Shown here piece by piece: positions 36,801 through 48,589 of a stretch of DNA of 64,000 bases (position 1 is its first letter; each line of letters starts with the position of its first letter). The position numbers were made by a program, and so were the translations under genes. The DNA is taken from contig OY821744.1 of assembly GCA_963682055.1 (NCBI GenBank), forward strand, positions 22,978,967 through 23,042,966, written 5' to 3'. The DNA comes from Primula veris (lineage: Eukaryota; Streptophyta; Magnoliopsida; Ericales; Primulaceae). The notes beneath the pieces were generated by a model. It was not told the origin of the DNA. It did not search any database and worked only from the letters and a program-made list of their open reading frames with translations.

Positions 36801-39800
36801 TTTGAGAACGCTCTTCAACATTTTTCATAAATTCCTTAGCAGTATCAGCTTTTGGAAGTGTTGACTTAATGTTGTTTGCTACACTCATCTGCATAAACAT
36901 TAAGCTAAGTCTGTTTGACCTTTCCCAAGTTTCATGGAAAGTCCTTTCATCATCGGTGCTAGTATCAGTAATAGCATCCGGTTTCTCTGATTGAAGTGAC
37001 AAATCAAGATCCAAAACACCTAACTGGAATTGAATTTGTTCACACCAATAAGAGAAATTAAGCCCATTGAACACGGGTACCGACGAAGCATGCGAATGTA
37101 GAGCAACGGGAACAGGTACTGCAAAAATTGATACAATAGTCGTTTATTAGTACTTTAATTTATAAATTTAAAATGCATAAAACAGATTCAAATAGATAAA
37201 CATAAACTATATATCATTGTCCTCCTTTGGGTGATACAAAGACATATAACGCTAATTTTAATGATTCTAATGCATAAACTATATATCATTGTCCTCCTTT
37301 GGGTGATACAAAGACATATAACGCTAATTTTAATGATGCTACAATAATCTATAATTTGGCAATCATATACACTAATTAGACATATTTAACATCTTTGGAT
37401 GTAAATTTTGAATAGAATAGTATATTGGTTACCAACTAGTACGTCCATTAGTTATAAATTTGGCAAATCCACCTTTGGGTGATTATAATTATCTTATATT
37501 ATAACAATGAACTTTAATTTACCAATGTATAATTTATAAGCATCCTAATGGGTAAATTTACTTACACAACTTAAGATTTTAAAACTTTTGGAGTTTGGTG
37601 ACTAACAATACAAAATTTTACTGTAAAAGTTTTTTCACAAAATATAAACATACTCATATCTGACAGTTTGAAATAATCATGTAAAACAGTTCAATTACTT
37701 ATTTTGATTCTATATGTTTTCAAACATACTAGTGAGATTTATGCATGAGTGTTTACATGTACATGGCTACTGTGTACCAAAATAATTTCATATTCAAACA
37801 TACTAGTGATATTTATGCATGAGGGTTTCCGTGTACATGGCTATTGTGTAAACATTAGTTAGAACAAAAGTTACCGTATGTAAACTTATGATAAGAAAAC
37901 AATAACAACTTGCATTCTCCCTTGAAAATTTGTTCCAGTATACAATTTTCATTGTATTTATATGAAAACTTGACCTCACATACAAATCTAAGTCAGAACT
38001 GTAAACTCTAAATAATGAAATATATATGTATACTACATGTGTGCCAAACAAGTTTAAATTTTTTTAAGTCACTTATTTTTCTTAGAATAGCCTAACAAAT
38101 AGAGTATTAGAATCATGTTGTTTATACAAGTTAACATTTATGTACACAACATCATATAGTTAGGTCATTAATTGTAATTAATTGACTTTCTCTATCAAAA
38201 TCATATACAAGTATCCATGTATATTACTAACGTCCAAAATTGTTCTTTTACAATACTGACATATTATACATCTAACTTAATATTTTGTTTCATTCAATAC
38301 TTTTATACATAAATATCATAATTTATTTACAACATGGTTTACGGCTTTAACATATTACATGAACATTACAGCAAATTAAACATGTAGACAAATATAACCG
38401 AATAAATAGATATACGGTTGTGTTAATATAACAGGTAACGTAAACAACAATAATTTAAACGTACATGCTTGAGCCATAATAAAGATTAGCAGCGGAATAT
38501 AATTTGAATCTAAACTTTGACAGTTAAATTCTAGGGTTTATACAATTTATTGATTGGAAAATTATGTGTTTTTAAACCATGCTCTTGATATCACATGTAA
38601 AACATATACTATAAACCTTTAGATTAATTTAAAGGAACATGGATCGTTAACTTCATAATTTTCACAACAATACGAACAAAGATGATTGAATACTTAACTT
38701 GAGCCATTATACTTTGTTGCTTAATCTTTTATCTCTCTTAGCTCTTCCTTAATAATGAGTACTATTATATATATATTTCTCTGTATATTATTTGATAGAT
38801 GAGAATATAGTACTATTACTACTATTTTATAGGTAGAGAGAGTAAACGTATAACAGTCTCCCCCACTTCTCACGTTCCATCAACGTGATAAGTGATAGTA
38901 TTAGTTTAACATTAACTTTAATTCTTATCTAATACTAACTGTTTTAATTTATCTTTAATTAATCTTATTTAACCAATAAGATTAATAAACTTGATAATTA
39001 TCAAAACTACTATTTATTTAACATATACGACACTAGGTCATATATATTTTCTAACAGTCCAATGTACTGGGATCACCATCTTTTCTCTCGTAAGAAATTG
39101 ATCGATCACTTGATCAGGCGGGTAGTTGGCAGCAGATATTAGTGAAAGCATGTCACGATTTTCATAATGTTGTAAATTTATATATACAATCTTGGTGTTT
39201 CCTATGAAGAAAAGAGATATGTAATGCAAAAGAAAACAAAATACTGTGGTCATGGTACTGTTAGAAATATGGAAGTATATTTGTAGAAAATATTGCTAAT
39301 TATATTGTAATCTTTTTATATATTTTCATATCCTTATTTATGGAGATTTTGTTATTACTCGGTGTATATATACTTCTGCCATTGGCATAATAAAACCATC
39401 TCTTTCCAATATATTTATTCAAAGCTTTTCAACGACTTTATTTGCTTGCTGCTTTCAGGTTCTTGCATTGAATTTGTTGGTCAGATTAAAAAAATAAACT
39501 TTTTGGTCTTTTTGACATACAAGTAGAAGTTTTAAGTTAAATAAACATAGTTTTTCCAGGTCTCATATATGTCAAATAGTAAGATAAATAGACTTGGAAG
39601 GATTTTCCTTTATTGCCTAATTGGTACGAATGTGTACTGTTTGGGGTTAGAGTTACCAAGCTCTCATGGCTCAAGTAATTTTAGTTGCAAACTCAAGCTC
39701 CGTTAAACCTCAGCTCCGAAACGTTTAAAGCCTCCCATTTTTAGACCGTCTTGATATATTTCAGTTATTTTATAACAATATTTCTTGTTGAAGGGAACAA

Positions 39801-40367
39801 GTTCTAGAATACATAAACTGTGCTAAACCAGTCATCAAGAAGCTCTTCGAGGTGCTAATGAAAGGCCTCAAGGTTGAGAAGGTTGAAGAGTGTACTGAAA
39901 AAGCGTTAATGGCAACACTCATCGTGAATCTGAGCTACTGCCCCAAGTGCCCAAACCCTGACCTGACATATGGAGTGGGCCCCCACGCAGACGTGTCAAC
40001 TATCACCATCCTCCTTCAGGATGATACTGGAGGACTCTACGTTCGTAGCAAAACGGAACAGGTATGGATTCCTGTGAAGCCAGTGAAGGGGGCCCTTGTT
40101 ATAAACATTGGCGATGTAATGCAGATTATGAGTAATGATCAATATCACAGTGTTGAGCATCGAGTGAGGACTAGTTCAACCAAGAACCGAATTTCAGTTC
40201 CAATCTTTGTGAATCCGGCTCCAGATGCTGTTATCGGGACACTGAGTGAAGCTTTAGAAATCGGAGAGAAGCCAATATATAAACCGGTGGTCTACTCTGA
40301 TTATTTTAATTATTTCTTCAGCAAGCCCCGTGACGGTAAACGAGCCATTGGATATGCTAAGTTTTGA
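24851..40367 (+). CDS. 2-oxoglutarate/Fe(II) dioxygenase, feruloyl-CoA 6'-hydroxylase-like (copy A)
   Basis: Two exons, 24851-25392 and 39794-40367 (GT/AG, phase 2), give 1116 nt, 371 aa; the alternative start at 24872 gives 364 aa. The DIOX_N domain is at about 62-175 ([22 protein letters not shown]) and the 2OG-Fe(II) core at about 220-320. Iron ligands are H245, D247 (GPHADVS) and H303 (SVEHR); the 2-oxoglutarate contact is R313-x-S315 (NRISVP). The N-terminal [13 protein letters not shown] and C-terminal [10 protein letters not shown] features match the F6'H/C2'H group, whose members ortho-hydroxylate feruloyl- or p-coumaroyl-CoA, giving scopoletin or umbelliferone. Substrate cannot be decided here. 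The intron is 14.4 kb because of a nested Copia insertion, against 2.2 kb in copy B. The coding frame is intact; whether the long intron is spliced efficiently is unknown. Confidence 0.88.
26123..26598 (-). repeat. 3' LTR of the outer Copia element
   Basis: 476 bp. On the minus strand it begins TGTTAGAAAAT and ends TTTTACA, and it is preceded by the polypurine tract. It is the partner of 38596-39056. Confidence 0.9.
26925..28210 (-). pseudogene. Copia reverse transcriptase and RNase H
   Basis: Continuation of the same pol beyond the nested element. RT has [17 protein letters not shown] and the catalytic LYVDD box. RNase H has [25 protein letters not shown] and MEAEF, ending with [10 protein letters not shown] frameshift near 27715 separates the LSQKTY part from ERFGMEKCS. 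The combination of nested insertion and two frameshifts makes the element non-coding for a full polyprotein. Confidence 0.9.
28211..28753 (+). repeat. 5' LTR of nested element E1
   Basis: 543 bp, TGTTGG...CCAACA. Contains a GC-richer block around 28457-28545 (CGGCCCGACCGTGGCTCGG) that is conserved in all four LTRs of this family in the window. Small open readings in it are by-products of the LTR and not genes. Confidence 0.9.
28754..32639 (+). other. Interior of element E1 without recognisable coding
   Basis: AT-rich sequence with stops in all frames. No convincing primer-binding site follows the left LTR (it continues ATCTTAAACG). The part 29180-29653 has no counterpart in the sister element E2, which has a different 754 bp (44647-45400) at that place; outside this the two interiors are close copies. 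Confidence 0.7.
32640..33190 (+). pseudogene. Decayed Copia RT/RNase H in element E1
   Basis: Fragments in shifting + frames match the Copia pol C-terminus: [17 protein letters not shown] (about 32690-32740), then STRSMSGYI, then [11 protein letters not shown] (about 32830-32864), and [19 protein letters not shown] (about 33117-33176), which corresponds to the SKDNLADPLTKGL end. Stops fall between them. Position and orientation fit the LTR polarity, so E1 descends from a coding Copia element. Confidence 0.8.
33810..34350 (+). repeat. 3' LTR of nested element E1
   Basis: 541 bp, partner of 28211-28753, preceded by the purine tract at 33800-33807 and followed by the target repeat TTCTT. Confidence 0.9.
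34351..35930 (-). pseudogene. Copia integrase and start of reverse transcriptase
   Basis: From 35866 the minus strand encodes a gag-pre-integrase zinc-binding part ([19 protein letters not shown]), the integrase core ([25 protein letters not shown]) and the RT start ([17 protein letters not shown]). The region usually read RSDRGGEY is RFDRAGEY here. The reading is cut at 34350 by the nested LTR element and continues at 28205. Confidence 0.9.
35902..37074 (-). pseudogene. Copia gag and protease region
   Basis: A 390-codon reading starts at 37074 with gag (UBN2-type: [30 protein letters not shown]), then a CCHC zinc knuckle ([14 protein letters not shown]) and the aspartic protease motif [10 protein letters not shown]. 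The usual protease core is DSGA/CT/S, so Tyr after DSG is unusual. The reading stops at 35902, and the pol reading resumes in another frame a few tens of bases on, so one frameshift separates gag-protease from integrase. Confidence 0.85.
37075..38595 (-). other. Copia untranslated leader with tandem repeats
   Basis: About 1.5 kb lies between the 5' LTR and gag. It contains a near-perfect 72-bp direct repeat (units starting at 37201 and 37273, with CCTTTGGGTGAT in each and a third echo near 37470). A second direct repeat of about 70 bp starts near 37725 and 37796 (CATACTAGTGA, TTATGCATGAG). No protein is encoded. Repeated leaders occur in several plant Copia families. Confidence 0.7.
38596..39056 (-). 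repeat. 5' LTR of the outer Copia element
   Basis: 461 bp, same ends as 26123-26598, with a short deletion relative to it near 38735. The adjacent internal sequence on the minus strand carries the PBS-like TGATATCAAGAGC, which resembles the initiator-Met type TGGTATCAGAGC with changes. Confidence 0.9.
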
Positions 40368-41386
40368 TGATACCCTTTTAAGGATAATTATACAGTATGT
40401 TGGATTGGATTGTAAACGAGTTGTAGACTGGAAATGTTCAAGAAGTATGGTTTTATGTAATATGTTTCGCCTTCTATTGAGAAACTTGTTTGGAATTACA
40501 TGTAAACTTGTGCCGAATAAAGTAAGAAATGCATAAATTATACTATTCTATAGAAGTCTTCAAAGTTTAAACTCATTGCAAAGACTGTGTTTCACTTCAC
40601 CTTTTTAGGGGGGAAAAGGACACAGCCTACACAACACAGAGTGAACTCTCAAATTCCGAAGGGTAATTATATTTGAAGATATCATATATAATTATTAAAT
40701 TGTAAACAAGACTGGCCAAGAAAAAAAAACCGTATAAAAGGGACATGAAAATTGGATCATGTCGTCAATTAAAAACATATCATGAATGATCTTGCCAAAC
40801 CCCTCCACTCCGCTCGCTGCATCCACCTTCGTCGTCATCGCTTGTACTAAACAGGGTCAGTGGCAGCACTGCCACTTGGCCCACCCTGTCATCTCTTGGT
40901 TCAGGAAGTTAATACTAGTTGAAATATACAACTTCAACATTGAAAGATATGGAGCCCCGTGCTTTTACTAATACAGTAATCTCTCCGTTAATTTGTCAAG
41001 AAGATGCATCGTGTTCTTTAGCATTTCAGACGACTAAATCGAACTTGAAAAAGAGGGCTCTTTTGGTGTCTACTTTTAAATACCAAGTACAAAAGGATGG
41101 CAAAGGTTAATGAACACATCATTTATAATGTTTTTTTAAAATAAAATAAAAAATTATAGGTACCAAACAGACTATTGAAAACAATGGGGACCAAATGCAT
41201 TTGATGCGTCATCAACGATATGTCAAATTTAACTAGAAGATACTAAGTCTCAACAGTTAGCTGTACTTTCAGTACATAACAATTACAAATAAGATATATA
41301 CAATTTTATTGCTTAATAATAAGAGATAAAAAGTTACATGAGCACCGCCGGTTCGCAATCATGCATGTTCCCAATTGCTTTCAAAG
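40368..41386. other. 3' flank of dioxygenase A, no further gene recognised
   Basis: Contains the dioxygenase 3' UTR and spacer conserved in unit B (55804-56829). A reading of about 60 codons at 40919-41110 is shared by both units but resembles nothing known to me. The right end, 41386/41387, is the junction of a deletion relative to unit B (see 56830-58610). Confidence 0.55.
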
Positions 41387-42743
41387 AAAGAGTGTGGATA
41401 ATTTTTTCAGACACCATAGTCTCGGTTATGTCTTTTAAGCTGCAAATGCATTTGGTTGGCTAAAAACCAGTGTTTTAAAAAGCGCAAACTTAGCTAAAGT
41501 GTCTTTTTAAGAGCTACACTAAAAGCGTAAGATTAATGGGTGTAAAAAGCGTGAAAGAGAGCTTCTTTTTTAAGCTTCAAACCGATCTTTCTTAATATAA
41601 GGTTAAATCTGACAGATTTTGGATTGCTGGCGTGAAATAACTAAAAGTTACAAGCTGTTTGAATCCTTTTTTGTTCGTTGGTTCAATTGTTTTTGTGTCT
41701 GTTTAAGGAGAATTTATCCCGTGCTTAAATTGCAGATGGCGGCATGTAATCGGCCGCAATGGAAAATGGCAGTATTATCACAAAAAAGAAAAACCTGTGG
41801 ATGAGGTACTTGGTGCTTGTTTGGCTATGATGCAAAAACTAGTTCTTTTGTTTTTCTAGTTGGTTTTTAAGTTGGATCATTCCCAAATACATGCCCAGTT
41901 TTAAACTTGTGTTTTTGTTTTTCTAACAAAAAAGCTTTAGGCTCGGATCCCAATCTTTCTTGGTCTTAATTCAAGATGTTTGTGAGCTACAGTACCCCTT
42001 AGATGATCTTCTTAATTGACGTTGGTTTAGGATTTTAAAGGGCAGTGTGGGTGTGCGGAGGTGGTGGTTCATCTTGGAGGAAGAAGAGGATGGTAATTTG
42101 GGGTCTAACTCCGTAGAAAGAGAGTCAACCCTGTTCGGTTTCATTTTTATTTTTTATTTAAAGTGATCTAAACTTTATCAATTAATAAGCCAGATGTAAT
42201 TCCTATGACAACATATATCAATGCAGCTTAGACACGTTCAAAAAGATCCAACTTGTGTACCTTGTCAAAATATTACAACCATTTAGCTTGGAATTTGCAA
42301 TCAAATGAACCCTTAATATTTCGAATATTAGTCATTTGCTAGCTTGAATTTTTGTCGGTTCACCTCTGAATTTTCATCTTCCTTTTTCCCTTTCTTTTTG
42401 TGGGTTGGAAAGTTCTCTTAAAGGTAGAACTGTAAAAGCAATTCTCGAAATCGTCATTTTCAAAGGTACAAGTCCGCTGCTTACATGGCTACGGAAATAT
42501 CCTTCTAATTACCTTCATGCATTAGCATTTTAATCTTTCTTTTGACTCACAGAAGACCTTCGTAATTATATCTCGGTGGTTGTTTGATAGCTGACCTTAG
42601 TTGCATCATTTACTTGATTTGTCGTATTGGCCTTCGCTTCTGGTCATAATTTGTCTCAGATCTCTGATATGTGATGATTTTTATCTTAATAAATCAGGTA
42701 TTTATCACTTGATTGAAGATCAACCCTTGAAAGAGCCTAGAAA
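41387..42743 (+). other. Remaining 5' region of RING copy A (former 5' UTR intron)
   Basis: Corresponds to 58611-59967 of unit B, where it is the downstream part of the RING gene's 5' UTR intron, ending in an acceptor AATCAG before the ATG. The matching promoter and leader exon are missing from unit A, so no upstream promoter remains for this copy. Confidence 0.65.
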
Positions 42744-43669
42744 ATGTCAAGTGGGAGAAACATGAATACGCACTGGTGCTACCAATGCAGTCAGCCAGTA
42801 CGGCTTCGTGGCCGCAACTTGGTTTGTCCATATTGTGATGGCGGATTTGTGCAAGAGCTCAATGAGGTGGCGAGTCATCAGGCAGGCGATTATTATGAAT
42901 CTCATCCTGAGGATGATTCAGACTTGAGGTTTATGCAACCATTCATCGACCCAAGGTTTGGGGTAATGGATGCTTTCGCAACAATTATGAGGCAAAGAAT
43001 GGCTGGTCGGAACTCAGATTTTAACATTAGACCCAGATCTGGATTTAGTTCTGGATCTTCTGGTTCTTGGTTGATGTTTCAAGGTCAAGGTCCTGGTACG
43101 ATCTCTGATAACAATGCGATTGACCTTCTTTTAAGTGGAAATTCTAGAACAGGGCGGAGGAGGGTAGCAAACTTCAACGACTTCTTCGCTGGGCCTGGTT
43201 TGGAAGAGTTGATCGAAATGCTCACTGCTAGGGATAGGCACGGTCCACCCCCAGCTCCTCGCACAGCTATCGAGGCTATGCCCACCCTAAAGATCACACA
43301 TAGGCATCTTAGTACTGATTCACATTGTCCAGTTTGTAAAGATAAATCGACAGATGCCATGTAATCATATGTATCACTCTGATTGTATTGTTCCATGGTT
43401 GGTGCAGCACAACTCGTGCCCTGTTTGTAGGGTTGAGCTTCCCCCACTCGGTTCTACAACACCTCACAGTAACCAAAGGTTAAGCGGAAGTGACGGTGAT
43501 GGTGGTGGTGTTGGTGGGCAAGATAACAGTGGGTCGACTCAAGGCCGGAGGAATCCGTTATGTTACTTATGGCCTTTTCGTACATCTAATCAGAGAAATA
43601 TTCCCAATGCTGAAAATGGAGAAAGTGGGTCAAATACTACTTATGAAGAGCACAATGAGACGAATCACT

Positions 43670-44211
43670 TGTTGGAAAAACCAGTGGTTTTTATTGAGTG
43701 AATATTATTTTATTTTAGTGGTTACAAAACCATTCATTCTTCCTATTAATGTGAGTTTTTATTTGTAAAATGAGTTACAAAGAAAAATGTTTAAAATATG
43801 ATGGTCTTAGTCCATTTTTTTAGAGACTTTTTCAAGACAAGTCTCATACATGTCATCATACACACATACACACACAAACACATATGCATACATATAGAGA
43901 GAGAGTACCGCATCACCATCGGCCCGACCGTGGCTCGGTGCCGTTTCCGCCGAGTCACATGTGATAGACGTTGTACCTTGGGAACGAAGTGCCTCATTTA
44001 GCCAGAAGCAGATGTGGCGGGACAAATATCGTTTAAGAGAAACTGCTTGCAGTTATCTCGTCTCGGACTTTAGTCCATTTCGGTATCATTTACATTATTT
44101 TATGTTTAAATCTTGTATTTGATAATTATATATTTGAGGAAAACATTTTCTGTTTATTTGTCCATTTTTTTTTCGTAGAAATTATTGTATTTATTTACAA
44201 CGTACCCAACA
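43670..44211 (+). repeat. 5' LTR of element E2
   Basis: 542 bp; shares the GC-richer CGGCCCGACCGTGG block with the E1 LTRs. Directly preceded by the target repeat TCACT in the RING gene. Confidence 0.9.
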
Positions 44212-47200
44212 ATCTTAAACGATATTCTTTTATGTTTCGTACGTTAATACAATAATTTTGGTGTTTGGATAAACAGAAAATTATTTCCGTGGCTAAGACA
44301 GTTCTTTGGAAAATCTTTTTCTAACAAACATTGGTTTTAAGAAATTGGTGTTTCCGCTTGAAATATTGTCGAAAGCGTTGTGTGTTTGTTTGACCTTATT
44401 TTTGGTTTTGTGAGAATCCTTATTTTCGGTTTTAAACCGTCTCGTTTGAGTTTTGTGTAATATGTGTGCATGCATCTTTATTGTATCGTATGTATGTTTA
44501 GTAATATGTTTATTGCTATTTTTAATTCTTTACATACGAGCATGTTTGGTTGCGATGTGAGAATATGATTATTTTGAGAAAATCTATATTTTATTTTGTG
44601 ATGATTTTGGTGATTAAATGGTTAATCATAGTTATTACAAATACACACGTACACAGAGATATAGAAAAGCTATTTATAACTTATGCCATTTTACTAATAC
44701 TATTTTACACTTAGTATTATACTACATTCAGAATAAATGTACATAATGATAGAAGAAACTGAGGAAAAAATGAGATGAACCTATTCAGGCGTTGTCAAGG
44801 GAAATAGATTAAAGAAGAAAGTTAATATGTAACAATAGCTTTTTGTAGTAAAATGTTTCAAGTTTCGGATCCGTAAATGCTACACAAATAGATTAAGTGG
44901 TAGATTAAATATATGTATATATGTTATATAACTATGCAAGATGCATGGTGCGAGAACAGAGAATGCGTGAGATTTTGGGTAAGGAAGGAAAAGGATTTTA
45001 ATGAGGAAAATCATTTGTTCACAATAGCTTATTGGGTGTTTTAATTTCACATGTAACTGTTGAAGGTTTGTAGGATTTAAAACCATTCATGTTTGCCAAA
45101 CGTGATGTTTGCATTATTATTTATTTATTTATTTGAATATGATGAGTTGTAAAGGGTTACAACACAATTACATGGATTAAATTGTTTTCGGTTTGTTATT
45201 CCGGAGGATATAATACACAGATTGTGTAACCGTTTTAAAGTCAGGAAATAATAGAGTTTAATTTTGGACTTAAATGGTGATTAATTTTTTTATAGTAATG
45301 GGTATTGAAACACATTACGAAACCGTTTCTTTTGGACTATTACTATAATAAGTCATGTGAATAATTTAGTAATGAATGGATTTATTATCATTTCATTTTA
45401 TGAGTAATCTGGTAAGAGACTTATTAATTATATTGTTAGTTGATTTATACATGTTTATTGTTTTCATGTTAATAAAGTACTAACAATTTCCAATGAGTAT
45501 TTGTGTAGATATGGATCTCTACCAAGGAATTGGAGGATTGCTGATTTTCGAAATAGTTCGTGTAAAACCATTAATTTGGGGCTTACGAAAAAACTAGTTT
45601 CGAAATAGTTCTTGTAAAACCATTTTTAAATTTTTCAGAATTTGGGGCTTACGACAGAACTGGTTGAATTCTGAGATTGTTCTGTGTAAAATCAGATTTA
45701 TCTGGTGTTTACGGCTGAATAAATCTTTCAGAATTTGATAATATTTTTCGGGAATGAACTAGAATACTCTTGCAAAATCAGTTTCTTGAAACCATGCGTG
45801 GTTATAGAAATTTGGTGTTTGCGAAGGAGGAGTTTTAGTTTCATTTTTCGAAATTAGATTGTGCGTGTTTGTTATTTGAGATAACAAACAGTTTCCTACG
45901 GGAAATGTCCGAAACACAGTTGGTGCTGGAACTGACCAGAACATTGTGGGTGTCGGTGTAACTCCTATTAATTTTGCATTAGTGCATATTAATGACGGAG
46001 GTTACAAATTCGAAATCACCATTATTAAAAAACACTAATGTGGTGATATAATGGTTGGTGTCCTTATTAATTGTGATTTATTGCAATTTAATTTGGAGGG
46101 TTACAAAATTTGTAACAGTAATCATTAATGAGATTAATGACGAGTATTTATAACTTCTTATTAATTGTGATTAATCGTAATTTAATTTGGAGAGTTATAA
46201 ATTATTGTAACGAAAGTTATTGTTGACATTTATGGAGAGCTTTATTAGCTAACTACGAATTGCAATGACGAGTCGGTTACTTATTTGGATGAAAGGTTAT
46301 TTAATAACCAACTTTGTTCATCCAAGAGCAAATAATTTGATGATTAAACAAATTATAAATGACCATTGAGTTTTATTTTAATAATAAACAAATATCGGCT
46401 AATTTATTATTTGTTGAAATATTATCTTATTAATTTGCTGAAAGAACATTTAATAATTTGTTGAAATTAACATCTTATTTATTTGTTGGAAAAACATTTA
46501 ATAATTTGTTGAAATAACATATTATTAATTTGTTAGTAAAACATATTGTGAATATGTTGAACTTGCTATTATTGAGAATAGTAATGTAGTAATATTATAT
46601 TACTATTATTGGGGGAGAACCCCAAGGGTCCCACAAATGTGGGGGTAACCCGTTGATCCTGTAAATCGAGAATCTAAACGTACCCCATAACGTATGCGGG
46701 CGAGTGAGAGAATATCTAAAGGTTTATTGGTATGAATTTAAAACGTCCAAAAATAAATGATATTGTTCATTTACCATCTTGAAACCGATTAAGTTTCTCT
46801 ATAACAGTGTGCATGTTCTGAGTGAGGACAAATGGAATGCACGAACTGTGGGGGCGTTAATGTGTGGAAACGTTTGGAAATCCACTAACAAGTGCAAGCA
46901 TACAAATCTGAATCATGACTAGTGGTTTTTGAAACCTAAAGAGCAGTAGCCTTTCGGTAGCCAAAACACTAGTATCAAATTGTGATAAGTTTGCTTGTTT
47001 GTGGCAATACATGAGTGACTATTTATTCAAAATGAGCATTTTAGTCGATACTCTTGTGGTCAATAATGACATGTTAAATTATTCAACCAAGTCACTGATT
47101 TGACATGATATAGTAGGTGATGAAAATATAAAAGTTTAAATGTTTTATTTTTCTAAATCTATTATTTAAATTGAAACACAAATATGAGTTTGTGTTTGAA

Positions 47201-48589
47201 GCAATATATTGTTAAGTCTTCAGTTCGAAGTTTCGAACGGAGTACATAACCAAATGGTTCGATGCATTTGAGATGAGTGCAAAACCAAGAAGGGCTTAAA
47301 AGATATTTCCTCAATTTATTGATGGATGTATTAAACACTGATATGTTTACTTGATGAGAAGTAAAGATAAATCAGTCAAGATATTCATTCAAGTAAGAAT
47401 GAATACATGAATTCTATTGTTAAGGATTAAGGCTTGTCAGAAAACATGTTTAATCATGGTGTTTTGTTGTGTTAATCTACCAACTTTAATCCAATGATTA
47501 AGTGTTAATCATTAAATGATAGACTATTTTTGGAAGTGTTAGATATTGTCTAACTAGTTCCGAAATGGTATATTCACATGGATATGAATACATGATCAGT
47601 GTGATTGAAACGGTGAATATGAGACACCGTTCACATAATTGTGTTGATGGAATGACACCAATCGTTAAAGAACGACTTATTATGCTCTCGAGCAAAAATG
47701 TAGTTCTTAAACGATGAATATCATGCTGATAAGTTCAAGATTAAACTCTGAATTTGTACGGGAAGTGAGCTTTCCGCAAGCTATGTGTTGAACAAACTAT
47801 CGCTTAGGAAGTTGGACTAAACAGTCAGAATTATAGAAGGCATGGTGCCTGACTATAAGTTCGTGAAAGTTTGGTGCTACCTAAGAAAAGTCTCAATCTT
47901 TTTCCTTGAAGGATTTGGATAGGATCGAAAATGGTAGATTGTGTGTTCATCGGATAAGCACAAAATATAGTGTTGATCGGTTTCTAGTGCATAAGGCATA
48001 TGACTTTAAAGTGCATATAGAACATTGTTCTATGTCCGAGAAGCATATTTTCTAAAAGAGAAATTTTTCCGTAAAAACTCTAACGCCTGACGAGTGTGAT
48101 CAATACGTTGAGGGTTCAAAGCATTACGCTACCCAAGACAAGTGAACACTCAAACGGTGCTGGAAAAGTGGGAAAGTGAATCTTGTAAGGAAGATGAAGT
48201 GCCTCGACATGGTAAAAGGGTAAGTAATGAAACTTCCTTTGTCTCTTGACCTTCATGAGTGAAGGTGAATCGACGATATTGAAATAATCAATGTTATCCA
48301 TATAATGTGTATATGAGAAGATGCCATCAACAATGAGGTTGATAGGCACGTGAGAAATAAAGTCAATTACTTTAAGTAAACTGACGGTTTTGATAATTTT
48401 AATGTCTAATACTCTAATCTCTATGAAAAGACGCATCATTAATTAATGAGAACATGTGTTTTATAAATGGAGATCTAGAGAATTAGGAACAACCTATTGG
48501 GTCGTGGTTCCGTGTAAAGTAAGCCAAGGTGCAAAAACTTGTTAAGTCACTATATGGACTAAAACAAACACCTAACTTATCATATGTAG
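44212..48589 (+). other. Interior of element E2 without recognisable coding
   Basis: AT-rich. 44647-45400 is unrelated to the corresponding part of E1. About 240 bp (about 45790-46028) is absent from E1, whose sequence is joined at short shared A-rich ends. The rest is near-identical to E1. Confidence 0.65.

Larger units (their letters stand above)
26123..39056 (-). mobile_element. Ty1/copia retrotransposon in the dioxygenase A intron, carrying a nested LTR element
   Basis: LTRs lie at 26123-26598 and 38596-39056. The target repeat is GTCTA (26118-26122) and GTCCA (39057-39061), one mismatch; copy B has the uninterrupted site (GTCCC near 54498). On the minus strand the order is 5' LTR, PBS-like TGATATCAAGAGC just inside it (about 38581-38595), gag-protease, integrase, RT and RNase H, then a purine tract CAAGTGGGAGAA next to the 3' LTR (26599-26610). 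Total 12,934 bp, of which 6,140 bp is the nested element at 28211-34350. The two LTRs differ at roughly 20-25 positions by eye plus an indel, so the insertion is not recent. Confidence 0.93.

Noticed and set aside
40919..41110. 63-codon reading downstream of the dioxygenase, present in both units
   Set aside because: The two units are too similar for conservation to mean anything, and no domain or splice context was found.
41462..41500. CAGTGTTTTAAAAAGCGC, like the end of the intron 13 MITE
   Set aside because: No matching opposite end or target repeat was found nearby, so I cannot support an element here.
41619..41804. 61-codon reading upstream of RING copy A, and its copy at 58843-59028
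   Set aside because: Lies in the inferred 5' UTR intron of the RING gene and has no resemblance to known proteins.
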